Source: Gentiana macrophylla (taxonomy: Eukaryota > Streptophyta > Magnoliopsida > Gentianales > Gentianaceae). Taken from it: a stretch of 64,000 nucleotides of DNA. Shown piece after piece: positions 1 to 11,436 of the stretch. The position numbers and the translations under genes were made by a program. The notes beneath the pieces were generated by a model. That model searched no databases, was not told the origin of the DNA, and worked only from the letters and a program-made list of their open reading frames with translations. Position 1 is the stretch's first letter; the number at the start of each line of letters is the position of its first letter. Location of the stretch: contig CM047805.1 of assembly GCA_026214975.1 (NCBI GenBank), positions 184,885,333-184,949,332 on the forward strand, given 5' to 3'.

Positions 1-2109
1 GACAAGATTAACATTTGTCCAAATGATTTTGGTAGCATCCTTTCTATGCTCACTTTTATTTTATCACTTTAACGGCATGCTGGTGGAATGATAATTAATT
101 ATAATTTTCTACTTTTAGGTGTCGGCTATTTTTAAACTCAAGCAAATAGCTACCGAAAATTTACCGCTAACAAGACATGGTAGGAATTTTAATATGTTGG
201 TTGTGTGGTATTTGTAATGCTTAATTAAATCTTGCAATAGTCCATGTTTTATCCTTTTGAGCATTCACTTGAAACGACATTTGAGCTAATGTTTTACCAA
301 AAGAATTGAAAGCCACCACCCTGGACGAAACTTTTTATCCGTGCAAATGAGCAAACCATGAAGCAAGATGAGGTAAAAAAAATACCGGGTTCCTGCATTC
401 TGAAATATTTATTTTATTTTTAAATTGGTGTGTTAATTGATGGGTTTCAGGCAGGAGAAGCTATAAACCCAAAGGCATGCCCTCTTGCACATGCCCGGAT
501 GACTGTAACAATCCTCGACCTCTTCCAACAAGCTGCCAATTACAAACAACTCAAAAAAGGCGCTAACAAAGGTTTCTCTTTTATTTCTTCTACCCCTTTC
601 TCGAACTAAAAAAAGAAAGGATTTTTATGAAGAATTTCTTTTTTTTTTTTTGTTAGTTTATGATGGAAATGCCTACCATAAGAAAGCGTGTTTTTGCCCA
701 ATGCTCATTGCGTGTACACGGTAATGGTCTCTTTTATAAGGTACATGAATTTTTTTCATTAATTGTATTATATTCCACAAGATAGACAACTATAATATTG
801 AAATAATTAATTACAAGTAAAATAGTAATGTCTGCCCTTGCTTCTATAATCAACTGGATAGATGTTTCTGCATCAATGTCTTCGATGTCAACAATTAAAT
901 ATATTTGTACAATTTCGAACGAAAGATAGAATATGCACAATCTTTCCTTTCCTTTTTTATGTGTTTCCTGTTGTTTCCCCCTAATTGAATCCATATCCTG
1001 CTTTCAATTTTTTGTAGTGGTGTTTTCATCAACCGGAAGTTCTATTACTTGCGCTTTGAGAGCTAGATGGGTTCAAAAGCACAATTTAATCCTGACAATA
1101 GATTTGTGGTATGACATTGTAATAGAGAATCCCAATTTTATTTACATTTTATTCTCGCTCGCCATGTTGTTATGTAAATAATTTGAAACAGGTTGCTGCT
1201 TTGACTTTATTTACCTTAATTACTCTCTATTGACCCATCATACCAATCTCCCTCCATGTTTCTATTGAGGTATTTGTTTGAGAATCTCTTAATATTCTGC
1301 ATCTTGTCTATGCACAATTTGTTCTAAAAAAAATTGTTCTTATTTCTTGACAGGATGACTTTAGAATATTATCATGTTTACGTGACAGTGCCTTCGTTTT
1401 GTTCTCATTTCTGCATTCATTCCCTTTTATATACAACATTGATTGTTTTTGGATACATGAAGTAAATTGGAGACAAAGGGTTACAAAATGCGAATCGACT
1501 TTGGTAGCATCATGCATTTTTAAGAAACAGGAGTTTTGTCATCATTCTTTTGTTGGATAACCGATAACCACCTATAAGTATCCCCAGGATGTAACATTTG
1601 GTTTTTGCGTACCAAGGCAATTGTTACATCCTTATGCATCTGTTATGTAATCTGCTCAGAAGTTGTAACTTTCGCCCGTGTAATATAAACCATTACAGCT
1701 TTTGTTCATGTTGTTTGTGCTCATGAATTAGACTTCTTTCTCATGCTGTTCTAACATGGCTTCACTAGCAGATCATTCTATTAATTCTGTTTTGTTAAGT
1801 TCCTGTGTACCCCTTCTACCTGTTACAGCTCATTCTTTCTGTGGAGTAGTATGAAAATCAGCTTCTTATGTGTTTTGTTGTTGACCTGTTGTACTCTCTT
1901 CTAACTGTTCTATTTACTCTTTGTATTGTGTCTGCACTATGTCTTTTTAGACGGATAGTTCTTGCTCGGTTGATCTTCTCTAGGTTTTTATACTATCAAG
2001 ATAAAAACCACTTGTTTTTTCATGCATGACTTCAATTTCTTCTCAAATTAATTTTATGAATTTCTTTCCAAGACCGTATTGCCGTGCATTGCACGGCATA
2101 CAACACTAG
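1..2109 (+). mobile_element. Helitron 3' portion (element A), 5' end not seen
   Basis: The 3' terminus has the Helitron layout: a GC-rich hairpin (arms GCCGTGC at 2081-2087 and GCACGGC at 2091-2097, loop ATT), nine bases later CTAG (2106-2109), then a T at the insertion point. The 5' TC end was not found and may lie before the window. The interior has no Rep/helicase ORF, so this would be non-autonomous. It carries a captured exon at 451-571. The remaining sequence is T-rich and intron- or UTR-like with no convincing ORF; the short ORFs at 734-1181 match nothing I recognise. Confidence 0.55.
451..571 (+). pseudogene. SNU13: Captured exon of SNU13 / NHP2-like protein 1 (15.5K snRNP, L7Ae family)
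   Basis: After a TTTCAG acceptor, the frame from 451 reads [16 protein letters not shown], then a stretch ending LKKGANK, before an AAAG|GTTTCT donor. This matches the N-terminal exon of SNU13/NHP2L1, the k-turn-binding protein of U4 snRNP and box C/D snoRNPs (usual start GEAVNPKAYPLAD..., ending LKKGANE). Several conserved residues differ: Y to C, D to H, and E to K at the exon end. Exons for the RNA-binding core are absent nearby. The exon lies inside sequence ending in a Helitron 3' terminus, so it is best read as a transduplicated fragment, not a gene. Confidence 0.75.
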
Positions 2110-2859
2110 TATATATATATATAAAAGGTGCATCTCTGAAAAATTGCAACAGCAGGCAACATAAAATGATGCCCCCATTAAATCGGCAAATCTTAACTAC
2201 ATCAGCCGAAAATAGTGGCTAAACATAATGATGCAGTAATACATCTTTGAACAAGTCAAAAACAGAAGGATAAATGTATATATATCATTAGAAAATTAAT
2301 TTTAAATAAACGTCATACTCCGTTAAAATATCACATGATTAAAATATTTTCTAACACATTAAATATATACAAATATTACAATAAACTTTTGAAATAATCT
2401 AATTTTTCCAACAGTTTATAGCTCATGGTTTTGTACATTCCCTGTCCCTCCTCATGCTCATGGACCAAGGGATACAATCCCTCGTACGAGTGAGACATAC
2501 CACTTCAGGATAATATATGTCTCATACGAGTGCACTCTTAGGAAATTCTGTGGGACCATCAGACCCAATAATGGTATTTAAATTATTTTTGACACTAAAA
2601 TTAATTTTTTTTTAACATATGCATAAGAACCTAAAAATAAAAATTGAATAAAAAAAAGGCACATGTCCCTTTGAATGAATAATCATATCAAAATTCTATG
2701 TAAAGTTTACACTTCATCATCTCACATTCATTTTTAATTCAAAGAAAATTATTTTTAAAAAAAACATAGAAACATTCACAACTACAAAATGATGTTGGGT
2801 GTAAAATTTACGTAGAATATTAGAGGTACACGCATCATTATCACCTCTTGAATACATTA

Positions 2860-3085
2860 GATCTGCCTGTGTAAGAACTTGGATTTGCAGGAATTCCATA
2901 AGAGGCTTCGGAATGTCCGCCAGAGATTCGACAAGATGATGGTGGAGATCAGTAAAGAACATCATCAAGTGGCTAGAAGAAAGAGTGAAAAAATGAAGGA
3001 TTTGCTCGATATATTGCCTGAGATGTCAGAAGATGAAAGCTCTGAAATCAGATTGACAAGGTATAACATTAAGGCTTTCATCCTG
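2860..3085 (+). pseudogene. Captured exon fragment of a CYP93-type cytochrome P450
   Basis: The frame reads KNLDLQEFHKRLRNVRQRF, then a charged linker, KDLLDILPEMSEDESSEI, and LTRYNIKAFIL, and stops at a CTG|GTAAGT donor (3085/3086). In CYP93 P450s (flavonoid and triterpenoid hydroxylases) this is the segment from the F-G region to the I helix, and the family's conserved intron falls just after 'IKAFIL'. The downstream exon (oxygen-binding AGTDT, heme Cys) is absent, and upstream coding sequence stops near 2860. One exon piece inside a Helitron-bounded region indicates gene capture. It cannot encode a working enzyme. Confidence 0.75.
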
Positions 3086-3304
3086 GTAAGTTTGGCTGTC
3101 ATTTCAGAGCAGTTTATTTCCCCACTGAAGTGAACATTTATTGCGTGTAACATTTTCTTGCATTTCTATAAGGACTATAATGAAACTTCCACCATTTTGG
3201 TTTCGAAGGACATATTCGTAGCTCATCATACTCATCATGAATATTATGAACAGATTATCTTGTGATAATAAATGGCTGCAAAAATCGCCAAACATTTGGA
3301 GTTT

Positions 3305-3621
3305 GATGTTCCCTTATGAAACTAATGCTGAATATTCAACATCTTTCCTCCCATGGAGGTCCTGGAAGTACCAACAAATTCACTGCTTCCGAGGTAAGTT
3401 ATCTCTGCAATCTTTTTTACTTCAAGGAATGCAGTTTGGTTATTCATAGACTTTCTTTACTATGGAGTTAAAGGCTGTGGAAATTCACACTTTTGTCATG
3501 ATAGAAGCTTTTGGGTGAATTATTTTCTTAAGTTTAGTCAATCTGCTAATGGTGGTGGTCCTGAGCAAGGCTTTGGACGTGGCATTGGGGGAGGCAGAGT
3601 GATGGGAAGCAATGGTTTTGG
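3305..3621 (+). pseudogene. Two exon-like segments encoding a Gly-rich peptide
   Basis: A frame ending QHLSSHGGPGSTNKFTASE stops at a CCGAG|GTAAGT donor near 3393. A second open segment, about 3533-3621, reads FSQSANGGGPEQGFGRGIGG and onward, and ends at a TTTTG|GTGAGT donor. Phases are compatible. The parent gene is not recognised; the composition suggests a low-complexity region of an RNA-binding or nuclear protein. The position inside the same Helitron-bounded block as the P450 exon suggests a second captured gene. Confidence 0.35.
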
Positions 3622-4260
3622 TGAGTAAATTGTATGATGTTAATGTTTAATTCAGTATTCACCTCTTTTTAATATATGGAAATCTATTTGGATTGACTCA
3701 AAACAGCTTCTCTTTTTCTGGTCACAGTATATATCGACTTTAATCAGCACGTTATATGTGTATTTGTTGTTTCAATCACTATCAAAACTAACTCGTTCTT
3801 CGCATCGTTCATTCCTCTTTCCTTTTTCCCTTTTTTTTTCCCTATTTTATTTCATTCAGGGAGATTATATGAATTAATTTTTGGATTTGTCACAGGGATA
3901 CTTTTGAAATCTTAGGAACAATATACAAAAACATACACTATCTGAGGAACAACATACAAAAACATACACTATCTGAGGAACAACAACGTAACAACTACAC
4001 GACAGCTACCGCCCTATGTTTCATATGTACTATCTACAATGTGTATTTCCAAATAACTTTTCAGTTTCATCATCCCTATTCTCTTAAATTCTGAAACATA
4101 TTTTCCGTTGTATCCAATTGGTAAAAAAATACTTAAACAACTCTACACCTACCAAATGAAAACTAAGATAATGCACACTACTTTCAAACTACCACGTAAA
4201 ATAGCCATGAACACTAGATGAAAGGGCAAACACCGTGCAAAGCACGGAACACCCCGCTAG

Positions 4261-5185
4261 TATACTATTAATTTTGCATCCTTGTACTACCATTTTGTCT
4301 TTTTAGTGGTTTTTTTTTTTTGGGGGCGGGGGGGAGGGGTAAAACGCCGTCGTTTTGATCAAAGGAGTTTTTTTTTTTTTTTTTGTTAGGTAAAACGAAG
4401 TCGTATGATTTGGTACGGTGTTATCACATCAACGTGTTTATCACTAGGGTTTTTATTTGAAGCATTTAATTCTCTGATTCGAGTTTCGGAAACTTTAATT
4501 GTGTTATTATGTAGTTTCTATTGGTTCAATGAAACTCTGGTTTGACTTTTTGTGCACGAAGTTGCATTTCGATCTTCAGAATTTTTTGGTTAAGTAAAAC
4601 GAAGTCGTATGATTTGATACGGTGCCACAAAACTACTAGAAAATAAAATATTGTAAAAATTAGACAAGGAATGAGAATGTTTCATTCGATCATGATACAT
4701 AAAAATAAAAACGAGATCCAACTCCCATTTATCTTACTTATCCTTCGGTTAATTTACTTGATAAAAGATAAGAATATGAAAATCTTTCGAACCTTTTCTT
4801 TTTTATTTCTTTGTATTAGTATTAGTTAGAGTTAAGTCGCGTGAATACTATTCTACGACTAACAATTCATTTATTCGAGTTTGGGAAATTTTAATTTTGT
4901 TAATATGTAGTTTTTATTGGTTCACGAAAACTCTACTGGTTTGATTTTTTTGCACGAAGGTGCATTTTGATCTTCAAGATTTTTTCCCCACACGTAGACT
5001 TTCTTCTTTGCAAGACGACGCGATATCATCACCTCTAGAGGATGGTTTAAATGCTTTTTAAGCATTGAAGTAGGTTGATATATTCTTTATTTTTGTTAAA
5101 GTAAATTTATTGCAGACATAAAAACTATAACTGGAGCATAAAAAAAGTGCGGGCACACCGTGCATCGCACGGTGGGCCCCACTAG
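4261..5185 (+). mobile_element. Helitron-like 3' end C with internal duplication
   Basis: A third terminus with perfect 8-bp hairpin arms CACCGTGC (5156-5163) and GCACGGTG (5167-5174), then CTAG at 5182-5185. The next base is C rather than the usual T. Upstream, about 120 bp (4466-4590) are repeated imperfectly at 4866-4984. A motif TAAAACGAAGTCGTATGATT occurs twice, near 4391 and 4594. No protein-coding content was seen. Confidence 0.45.
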
Positions 5186-5460
5186 CAGGAAGTTAAATGG
5201 CTATTGGTTAGCCCTAAAAAAAATGGCTATTGGTTTTACTTGAATGTAACTATGAGTGTATAATATGGTTAAGAACTGATATAGTTATCAAAATCATAAA
5301 TATGTTTAGATTTTTTTAAAGAAAAGACTAAAATCATTATATATAATTAATGTATTATAACTTTTAATTCTCTCACATGATTAAAAAATAACGATAGAGT
5401 GAGAAACACAAAATAAGTTGCTTTGAGAATGAAGCTCCATTAGGTGAAAAGAACATATAT

Positions 5461-5790
5461 TATTGAAATCATCATGATTAATGAGAAACAAATAGGGTAC
5501 TTTATTACAGGATATTTTATTGGAGAGAATCATTAATGAGGAGATACTACATTCAATCAATACGGAAAATGTGACATGATTTTGATATGTTAATTGTAGC
5601 CTATCTTGTTTGTGATCTTGTTTATTATTGAAATCATCATGATTAATGAGAAACAAATAGGGTACTTTATTCCGAGATATTTTATTGAAGAGAATCATTA
5701 ATGAGGAGATACTACATTCAATCAATACGGAAAACGTGACATGATTTTGATGTGTTAATTGTAGCCTACGTTGTTTGTGAGCTTGTTTTT
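5461..5790. repeat. Two-copy tandem repeat, 165-bp period
   Basis: The unit starting TATTGAAATCATCATGATTA at 5461 recurs at 5626 and is nearly identical through about 5785 (a few substitutions, e.g. TTACAGGATATT versus TTCCGAGATATT). This explains a 114-residue minus-strand ORF at 5381-5725 that repeats itself, so that ORF is not called as a gene. Confidence 0.85.
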
Positions 5791-6122
5791 AGAGTTTTTC
5801 AATGCCATGTGTCGTGTAGTGATTGAATGTAATCGTAACTCTTTATATTATTTTAAAAGTCTCAGTATTATAATTTCTCATTTTCTTACTCTTTCCGTCC
5901 CAAATAATTTTTATATATTTTACATCATTGAAATTTTTTTTTTTTAAGGGATACATCATTGATTATTATACGATGTATAGAAATCAATAGGTTACACTTC
6001 GTGTTGTGTATTTTGTTTTGACCATTTTGTAAAAGCATCACTATTCGTTTAGATGAGTGCTAAAGACACGATGATTTATCCACAATGAATGATACAACAC
6101 GCATTCTCACTCAATTATAATG
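5791..6122. other. AT-rich intergenic; possible MITE start at 5887
   Basis: No gene seen. TACTCTTTCCGTCCCAAA at 5887 resembles a Stowaway terminus, but no matching inverted end was found, so it is either truncated or too diverged to pair. Confidence 0.4.
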
Positions 6123-6385
6123 TACTCCTTCCATTTCTATTTAAGCGTCAGATTTGCTAAAAATAAAATTTTCTTTTTTATATGTCATATTACATTTTCA
6201 AAAGATTATGTATTGTATTTTTCTACATCTACCATTTTTATTAAGGGTGAGAGATTGAAAACATCATTGCATTAATTATATTGATAGGTGTTATTGTATT
6301 TTAATGTTAAGTCAAAGCATTAACAATTGTCTTTAATATGTGTATTATTGACAATTGCGATAGTTAAATAGAAATGGAAGAAGTA
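6123..6385. mobile_element. Stowaway-like MITE
   Basis: The ends TACTCCTTCCATTTCTATTT (6123) and AAATAGAAATGGAAGAAGTA (to 6385) are inverted complements with few mismatches, and the TA at each end fits a Tc1/mariner-type target. The 263-bp interior is AT-rich and non-coding. A related copy lies in opposite orientation at 29788-30010. Confidence 0.75.
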
Positions 6386-6969
6386 GTCTATATTAATTGT
6401 GATAAATGTTTGTTTAACAACAAAAATGCATGATAAAGTATTACAACACACTATTACAACATTGATTTTTATGAGACCAATATAAATAAATATATCTCAC
6501 ATTATAAGGAATGATCCAAAATGTATTGTACATTTTATTGTAGTCATTTAATCGTGTCACTATCACTAATTGTGATGTAGGCTAGTACTCGTATGAGATC
6601 CCTTAAAAAATATTTTATTTTACAGTTTCAATTACACGTTATTTTAGTTTACAAAATCTCTATCCAAAATAAAATGTATTAGATTCTTTATTTTACATAA
6701 TGCGGTACATATAAAAAAAATTACAAAATCTGAATGAACGCTGTAGATGTAAATGAAATTTTACGAAATTTGTATTTCACCGTAAAAAATAAATTTTCTA
6801 TAGCAGTGTTATTTTTTAAAAGATTTACACTATGTAACGCAAGTGCTATATAATCAGTCATATAATCAACTATACATATATTTGTATAAAGTGAATTTCT
6901 GAAACACTAATACTGGGGCCAAATTTTCGATCAATTGGACCGGTGGTTCCGAGGCTTAAAAAAAAAACA
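6386..6969. other. AT-rich intergenic, no gene seen
   Basis: Low-complexity AT-rich sequence without open frames or clear repeats. Confidence 0.5.
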
Positions 6970-7222
6970 TACTCTCCTCCGATTCACGATATAAAACTTT
7001 TTGGTCATTTCACATGATTTAAAAAGCATAATAAATGAAGTTAATTTTTAATATTTCAATGTAAAATAGTGTATTGTTTTTAGGATGATTAATAATATTC
7101 GATTGTTTAGTGTGAAAGTGAAAGCAATGTATTTAATAATGTATTGGATTGTGAGAATGAGCATATATTTTAAGACACTACAAAAAAGTTAAAAAGACTT
7201 ATATTACGGGACGGAGGGAGTA
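6970..7222. mobile_element. Stowaway-like MITE
   Basis: It starts TACTCTCCTCCGATTCACG and ends GGGACGGAGGGAGTA, the typical Stowaway inverted terminus (CTCCCTCCGTCCC), with TA at both ends. It is 253 bp and non-coding. It lies about 120 bp upstream of the gene at 7345, so it forms part of that promoter region. Confidence 0.75.
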
Positions 7223-7261
7223 CATATGACAGTGTTGTGTCAACAATGACCTCAGGCATTC

Positions 7262-7270
7262 GTTTATAAA
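7262..7270 (+). promoter_or_regulatory. TATA-like box for the 7345 gene
   Basis: TTTATAAAC lies about 75-80 bp before the ATG, followed by a CT-rich and ACACTAAAC-repeated leader. It is the only TATA-like element between the upstream MITE and the start codon. Confidence 0.45.
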
Positions 7271-7344
7271 CACAACTTCACTTTTGTTTTCTCTCCCACC
7301 GCCAACTAAACACACTAAACACACTAAACACACTGAAGACGCAG

Positions 7345-7794
7345 ATGCAGACAGACGATAATTCATTCCCCATCCCTCCCCCTTCTCTCAAATCAAAGCT
7401 CAAAAGCTTTTTCTTCTCCTGTTGTTCCCGCCGCAACCATCACAACCGCCGCCAAGTCCTCGATTCCCCGCTTCCACCACAAGGCGCCGCTTCTTCTGCT
7501 CCGTCGGACGACAAACCTGCTCTGATTTGGCTCAACACGCGTGATCTCAAAGATGAAATCAAAGACAGGTGTGTGACGATTTTTAGCCGTATGGGTGGAA
7601 GTGGAATCAACAACAAGCATAGAAGGTATAATTCTGCTGAGTTCAGGTACGATCCGTTGAGTTATTCATTGAATTTCGAAGACGGCGGTTTCGATAGAGA
7701 TGAAGAGGCACCTTTAGGGAAATTCTGCACTAGGTTACCGCCTTCTCCGCCGAGTAAAGCTGCGGCGGTTAAGGAAATCATGGCTGCCAGTTGA
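7345..7794 (+). CDS. Small plant 'stress-induced protein' family member (149 aa)
   Basis: A single-exon gene with a strong ATG. The product is basic at the N-terminus, with a Cys-Cys/Arg patch (FFFSCCSRR), a low-complexity Ser/Pro linker, and the family signature FRYDPLSYSLNFEDGG followed by an acidic turn and FCTRLPPSPPS near the C-terminus. This 'YDPxSYALNFD' signature defines a small plant-only family often annotated as stress-induced protein-related; the biochemical role is unknown to me. No signal peptide or membrane segment is evident, so a cytosolic or nuclear location is inferred. The reading frame is intact. A polyadenylation-like AATAAATAAA lies near 7882. A diverged relative lies at 30296-30871 in the same window. 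Confidence 0.85.
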   Translation: MQTDDNSFPIPPPSLKSKLKSFFFSCCSRRNHHNRRQVLDSPLPPQGAASSAPSDDKPALIWLNTRDLKDEIKDRCVTIFSRMGGSGINNKHRRYNSAEFRYDPLSYSLNFEDGGFDRDEEAPLGKFCTRLPPSPPSKAAAVKEIMAAS

Positions 7795-7891
7795 GTTGCC
7801 CGGCCGGGTGATTATAGATCTATATAAAACCTTATTTGTTTCCATCTTTTTCCATTTTTAGCTTATTTTTTATGCATTTGGAAATAAATAA

Positions 7892-9360
7892 AACTTTTAC
7901 TTTTGTTGAATGATTTGTTTTTTTTTTTTGTGAATTTGGAGGATATACTCTCTTTAAAAATAAAAATAAAAATAAAAGCATATCGTCATTTACTATTTAA
8001 AAAAAAAAAAGCAAAGAATAACGTTTTTATAGATAATGTCTCCACACAATGTTGTCACTTACAAGTTGACTCATTTGCTGATATATTCTTTCAGCTTTAC
8101 ATACAACATAGGTGTTCAGCGGGGGTATCCAGTAAATTTTTATGAAGTAAATAAATTTTTTATCGGATCTAAAATATTTTTTTATAATTAAAATATAAAG
8201 TTATTCTTGTTTTTAACGTGGTCTGCGGACTCGTTATATTACATGTGCATCCGGCATAATGTAAGACATATAAAATACATGAGTGAGCCCACAGAATTAG
8301 TATTCTTTTATCTACAAAGATATTTAATAAGACGTGTACTCTTCTTGCATTACTATTATATTAACTATACGTTAAGGAGCAAAAGATTAGACAACACATG
8401 CATTTTCCTCTTGTCGTAGAGCAAAGAAGAGAGGATGCCACATTTTTTTTTTTTTATGAATCCATTTCACTGTGATTTTAATAAATGTTGAACCCGAGTC
8501 CTTGCCCAACTGTCTCAGGGATGGGGGGAGATATTAATCAAGTTAACCGTGATTTCAGATTTACTGAACATCTTTTATACAAAAGAATCAAACCTCCGGA
8601 ACTACGACTCAAGCTCCTTACTAACCGGATGGGACTTCAATGTGATTTTCATAAAAAAGCAGTTAAAACTTACTGTAGTAGTAGAAGCCTCGCCTCCAAT
8701 CCCATGAGGAATGCGATAAGAGGTTAATCACCGATGCTTCAGCAGAAATTGTAATATGGGCTGCATATTATACATGATATCTTTGGAGAGAAGTCGAACC
8801 AGGCACATGACTCCCAACCCTTTTGCGGGATTGAACATCGACATCCAGCCCCATACTAAAGCCGTCTTTTAAACACCCACGCCACCATTAAAATTATATC
8901 TCGGGAATTTCAATGTGATTTTCATAAGTCTATGTTTGGAAGTAAAAGCAGGAACGTAAATAAATATGAAAATTGAGCATTAATTTAGATCAATAATTAA
9001 TACTATCGAATTAGGAAAACACACTATACATCTAATCTAACTTTAAAAAAATAAAATAAAAAAAATCATCAATTTCTGTATTTACGGTATATGTGTTTTT
9101 TCTTACACTTTTGAATGAAATGATAGGAAACCATATCGGAATTAGTAGCTTTTTGAGATCGAAAGAGTAGTCCCATGATGATGATGTTATTCCTTCGGCA
9201 TATTCGGCTCTTCGTGGGACTACTGAGTGCGGTTTTGGGTGCGCAGTCATTTTCTTTTTCATATGCACTAATTGGCAATATGATTGTCACATTTTAGTTT
9301 AGTCATATGATATATTATTTTATGAACAATATTTGTTATTTATATAAATATGTCTATCTA
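7892..9360. other. Intergenic, repeat debris
   Basis: No gene supported. Poly-T and poly-A runs flank an SINE- or LINE-like scrap at about 8440-8890 (phrases such as TTGAACCCGAGTCC and GGGATTGAACATCGACATCC, common in plant retroelement debris). The ORFs at 8485-8727 and 9032-9290 have no recognisable similarity. Confidence 0.4.
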
Positions 9361-9670
9361 TCTTAAAGTGTATAACAAGCTAATTATGCTTTTGGAAGAG
9401 TTGATAGTTCAACATGGTATCAGAGTCAGGTGTCATGATATCGAACCATGTTAAAATGTTTAAAAATTGTGTCAGTGTTGGGAGATATTGTTCACACTTA
9501 AAGAGTGTGTTAAAATGTACAAAATGTTAATTATATGTCTCCCATTAGTTTAAGTTTTTGGAAGATGTGATAGTTCAACAATCTACACATAATTAATAAC
9601 ATGTTAATTATATGTCTCCCATCAGCTTAGGTTGTTCAACAATCTACACATAATTAATAAAATCTATATT
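9361..9670 (+). mobile_element. Copia-type LTR/PBS remnant
   Basis: TGGTATCAGAGTCAGG directly after ...GTTCAACA is the classic primer-binding site for initiator tRNA-Met at the edge of a 5' LTR. The upstream phrase (CTTTTGGAAGAGTTGATAGTTCAACA) recurs in variant form near 9555-9580 and again near 9625-9645, so LTR-end sequence is present in several overlapping pieces. No internal coding region follows. Confidence 0.5.
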
Positions 9671-11430
9671 ATGTAAGCTATTTAGCATTATTATTAATCT
9701 TGTGAAAGATGGATAATTCATTCCTTTACAATAATTCAGGGGGAAAAAACACAAATTCATACACAAAAGAAGATCGCCATATATGCATACAAAAATGAAA
9801 TGAAAGTGATTTAAGTCAGGGTTACACCTCTATATATTTTGATGATATAATCTTTACGGCATCTTTTAAATTTGCATATTCTTGAATGAAGTAAAACAAA
9901 TGCGAGTAATTGCCCATCATTTTTTTTTCTTCCCACTTTTGATTAATGTGTTTGAGTTACATTAGAATTGGATCTAGCTTAGCGATAAATGTCATTGCAA
10001 TTCTTGATAATAACCTGGTTCGATTCTATCCCCTCACCCAATATAATAAAAATAATAATTTTTCCCCTCTCATTTTTTTTAAAACGAAAATGCATTGCAT
10101 TGATAACCGATTTGAATTATCCATGGCATTTTGTGACTTGAAGTTGTCTATGACCTGAAGTTGTCTATCCACGTCAATTGTTATGATTTACTACTTGAGT
10201 TTCTTTATAATATAAAATAATGATGATTAGTTGTGAATTGAATTAGATATTTATGCATATCCGCATTGATATGGTATTTGTATAAAATGCATGAACACTG
10301 CTTTAGGATCTGAAGTCTTATCCTAAAAAGCGTTCGGGCGTATAACATTAAATAAATCTAATATTATACGTAGCGCCTACGTCGTCGATCGAGTTAAGAA
10401 AAAACGGAAGCTAAATAAAATCGAGTGAAATCATAACGCAACTAGAATAGAATCACGATCATACTAAAGATAGAAAAAGGTTATCATACAACAACGAAAT
10501 CCAAACTTACAAAGTATGATGTCTCAAAGTAAAAGTACAACATTGTCTTGAAATTTAAAAAAAAAAAGTACAACAAAGCTCGAGAAATTAAGCAACATAC
10601 TCAAGTACATATTTTTAATACAACAAAAAAAAGTTTAGCATAACATTGTATCACGATGGTCACACATCATCATCAAACTCCGAATCAATCAGTAAATCTT
10701 CTCACACACAAACAACAAGCAAACATGCAAAATAGGTAAGTACAAAAGTATTTAATAAAAGGTAGAAGCTTTTGAACAATTAAGTTTTATAATGAAAGGA
10801 AAACGTTTTATTATTAATAACAATTATCTTTATGAACAAGACTCAAATTCTAGGGTTCACTTCATGTTCATCAACATGTCATGAGATCCTACTTGTTTGT
10901 AGCTTAGCTTATCTTTGTTACATCAGTATTCAAGGGCACTACGCATGGTGCTACTCACCACAAAACAACTGCTTGCAACCTATTAGTGAGATACACTAAT
11001 AGCCACGGGCTAGCCCCGATAGTGTGTGTGTGTGTTCGGTGAAGTCCCTCCGTACTTGAGGTCTTAGTAACCTACGGAGTTATTCACTTTATACTGACCG
11101 CACCACACATAGCGATATAGACTTGTGCCTTACCAAGAATAACAAGATGTTTATGCTTTTAAGTGCACAAGTACGTATGTTATTAATCATTAACTAGACA
11201 CCTAAGTATTTTCCAGGCAAGTGCTCACTTATACTTCTACTCCCTCACTTAAACAGCTAGACACAATAAGCCTAACACATACACATACATTTATGGATAC
11301 TAATCCATCAAAACACAAGGCCAATCATTGATGACGGCTAAAATAGTATATCATGCGGCATCAACATTCTACCCATTACGAGCTAAAAATAGCTGTTTTA
11401 GCCTTTAAATGAATACCATTTGTGTTGAAT
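9671..11430. other. Unassigned repetitive or intergenic sequence
   Basis: No gene. A tRNA-like box pair (TAGCTTAGCGATAAATG ... GGTTCGATTC) near 9972-10026, followed by an A-rich tail, may be a decayed SINE. The segment 10320-11400 has the texture of LTR-retrotransposon non-coding DNA but no diagnostic motif. Confidence 0.35.
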
Positions 11431-11436
11431 GCAATA

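Larger units (their letters stand above)
2110..4260 (+). mobile_element. Helitron B, 3' end at 4260; 5' end not fixed
   Basis: A second Helitron-type terminus: hairpin arms CCGTGC (4233-4238) and GCACGG (4242-4247), loop AAA, then CTAG at 4257-4260 followed by T. The 5' border is not identified; I place the limit at the end of element A. It carries a P450 exon (2860-3085) and exon-like glycine-rich segments, but no transposase. A direct repeat of about 34 bp (AACATACAAAAACATACACT core) occurs near 3915-3980. A hairpin-like pair around GTACGAGTGAGACATA lies near 2485-2535. Confidence 0.5.

Noticed and set aside
5381..5725. 114-residue minus-strand ORF
   Set aside because: It is the 165-bp tandem repeat read through twice; no family match.
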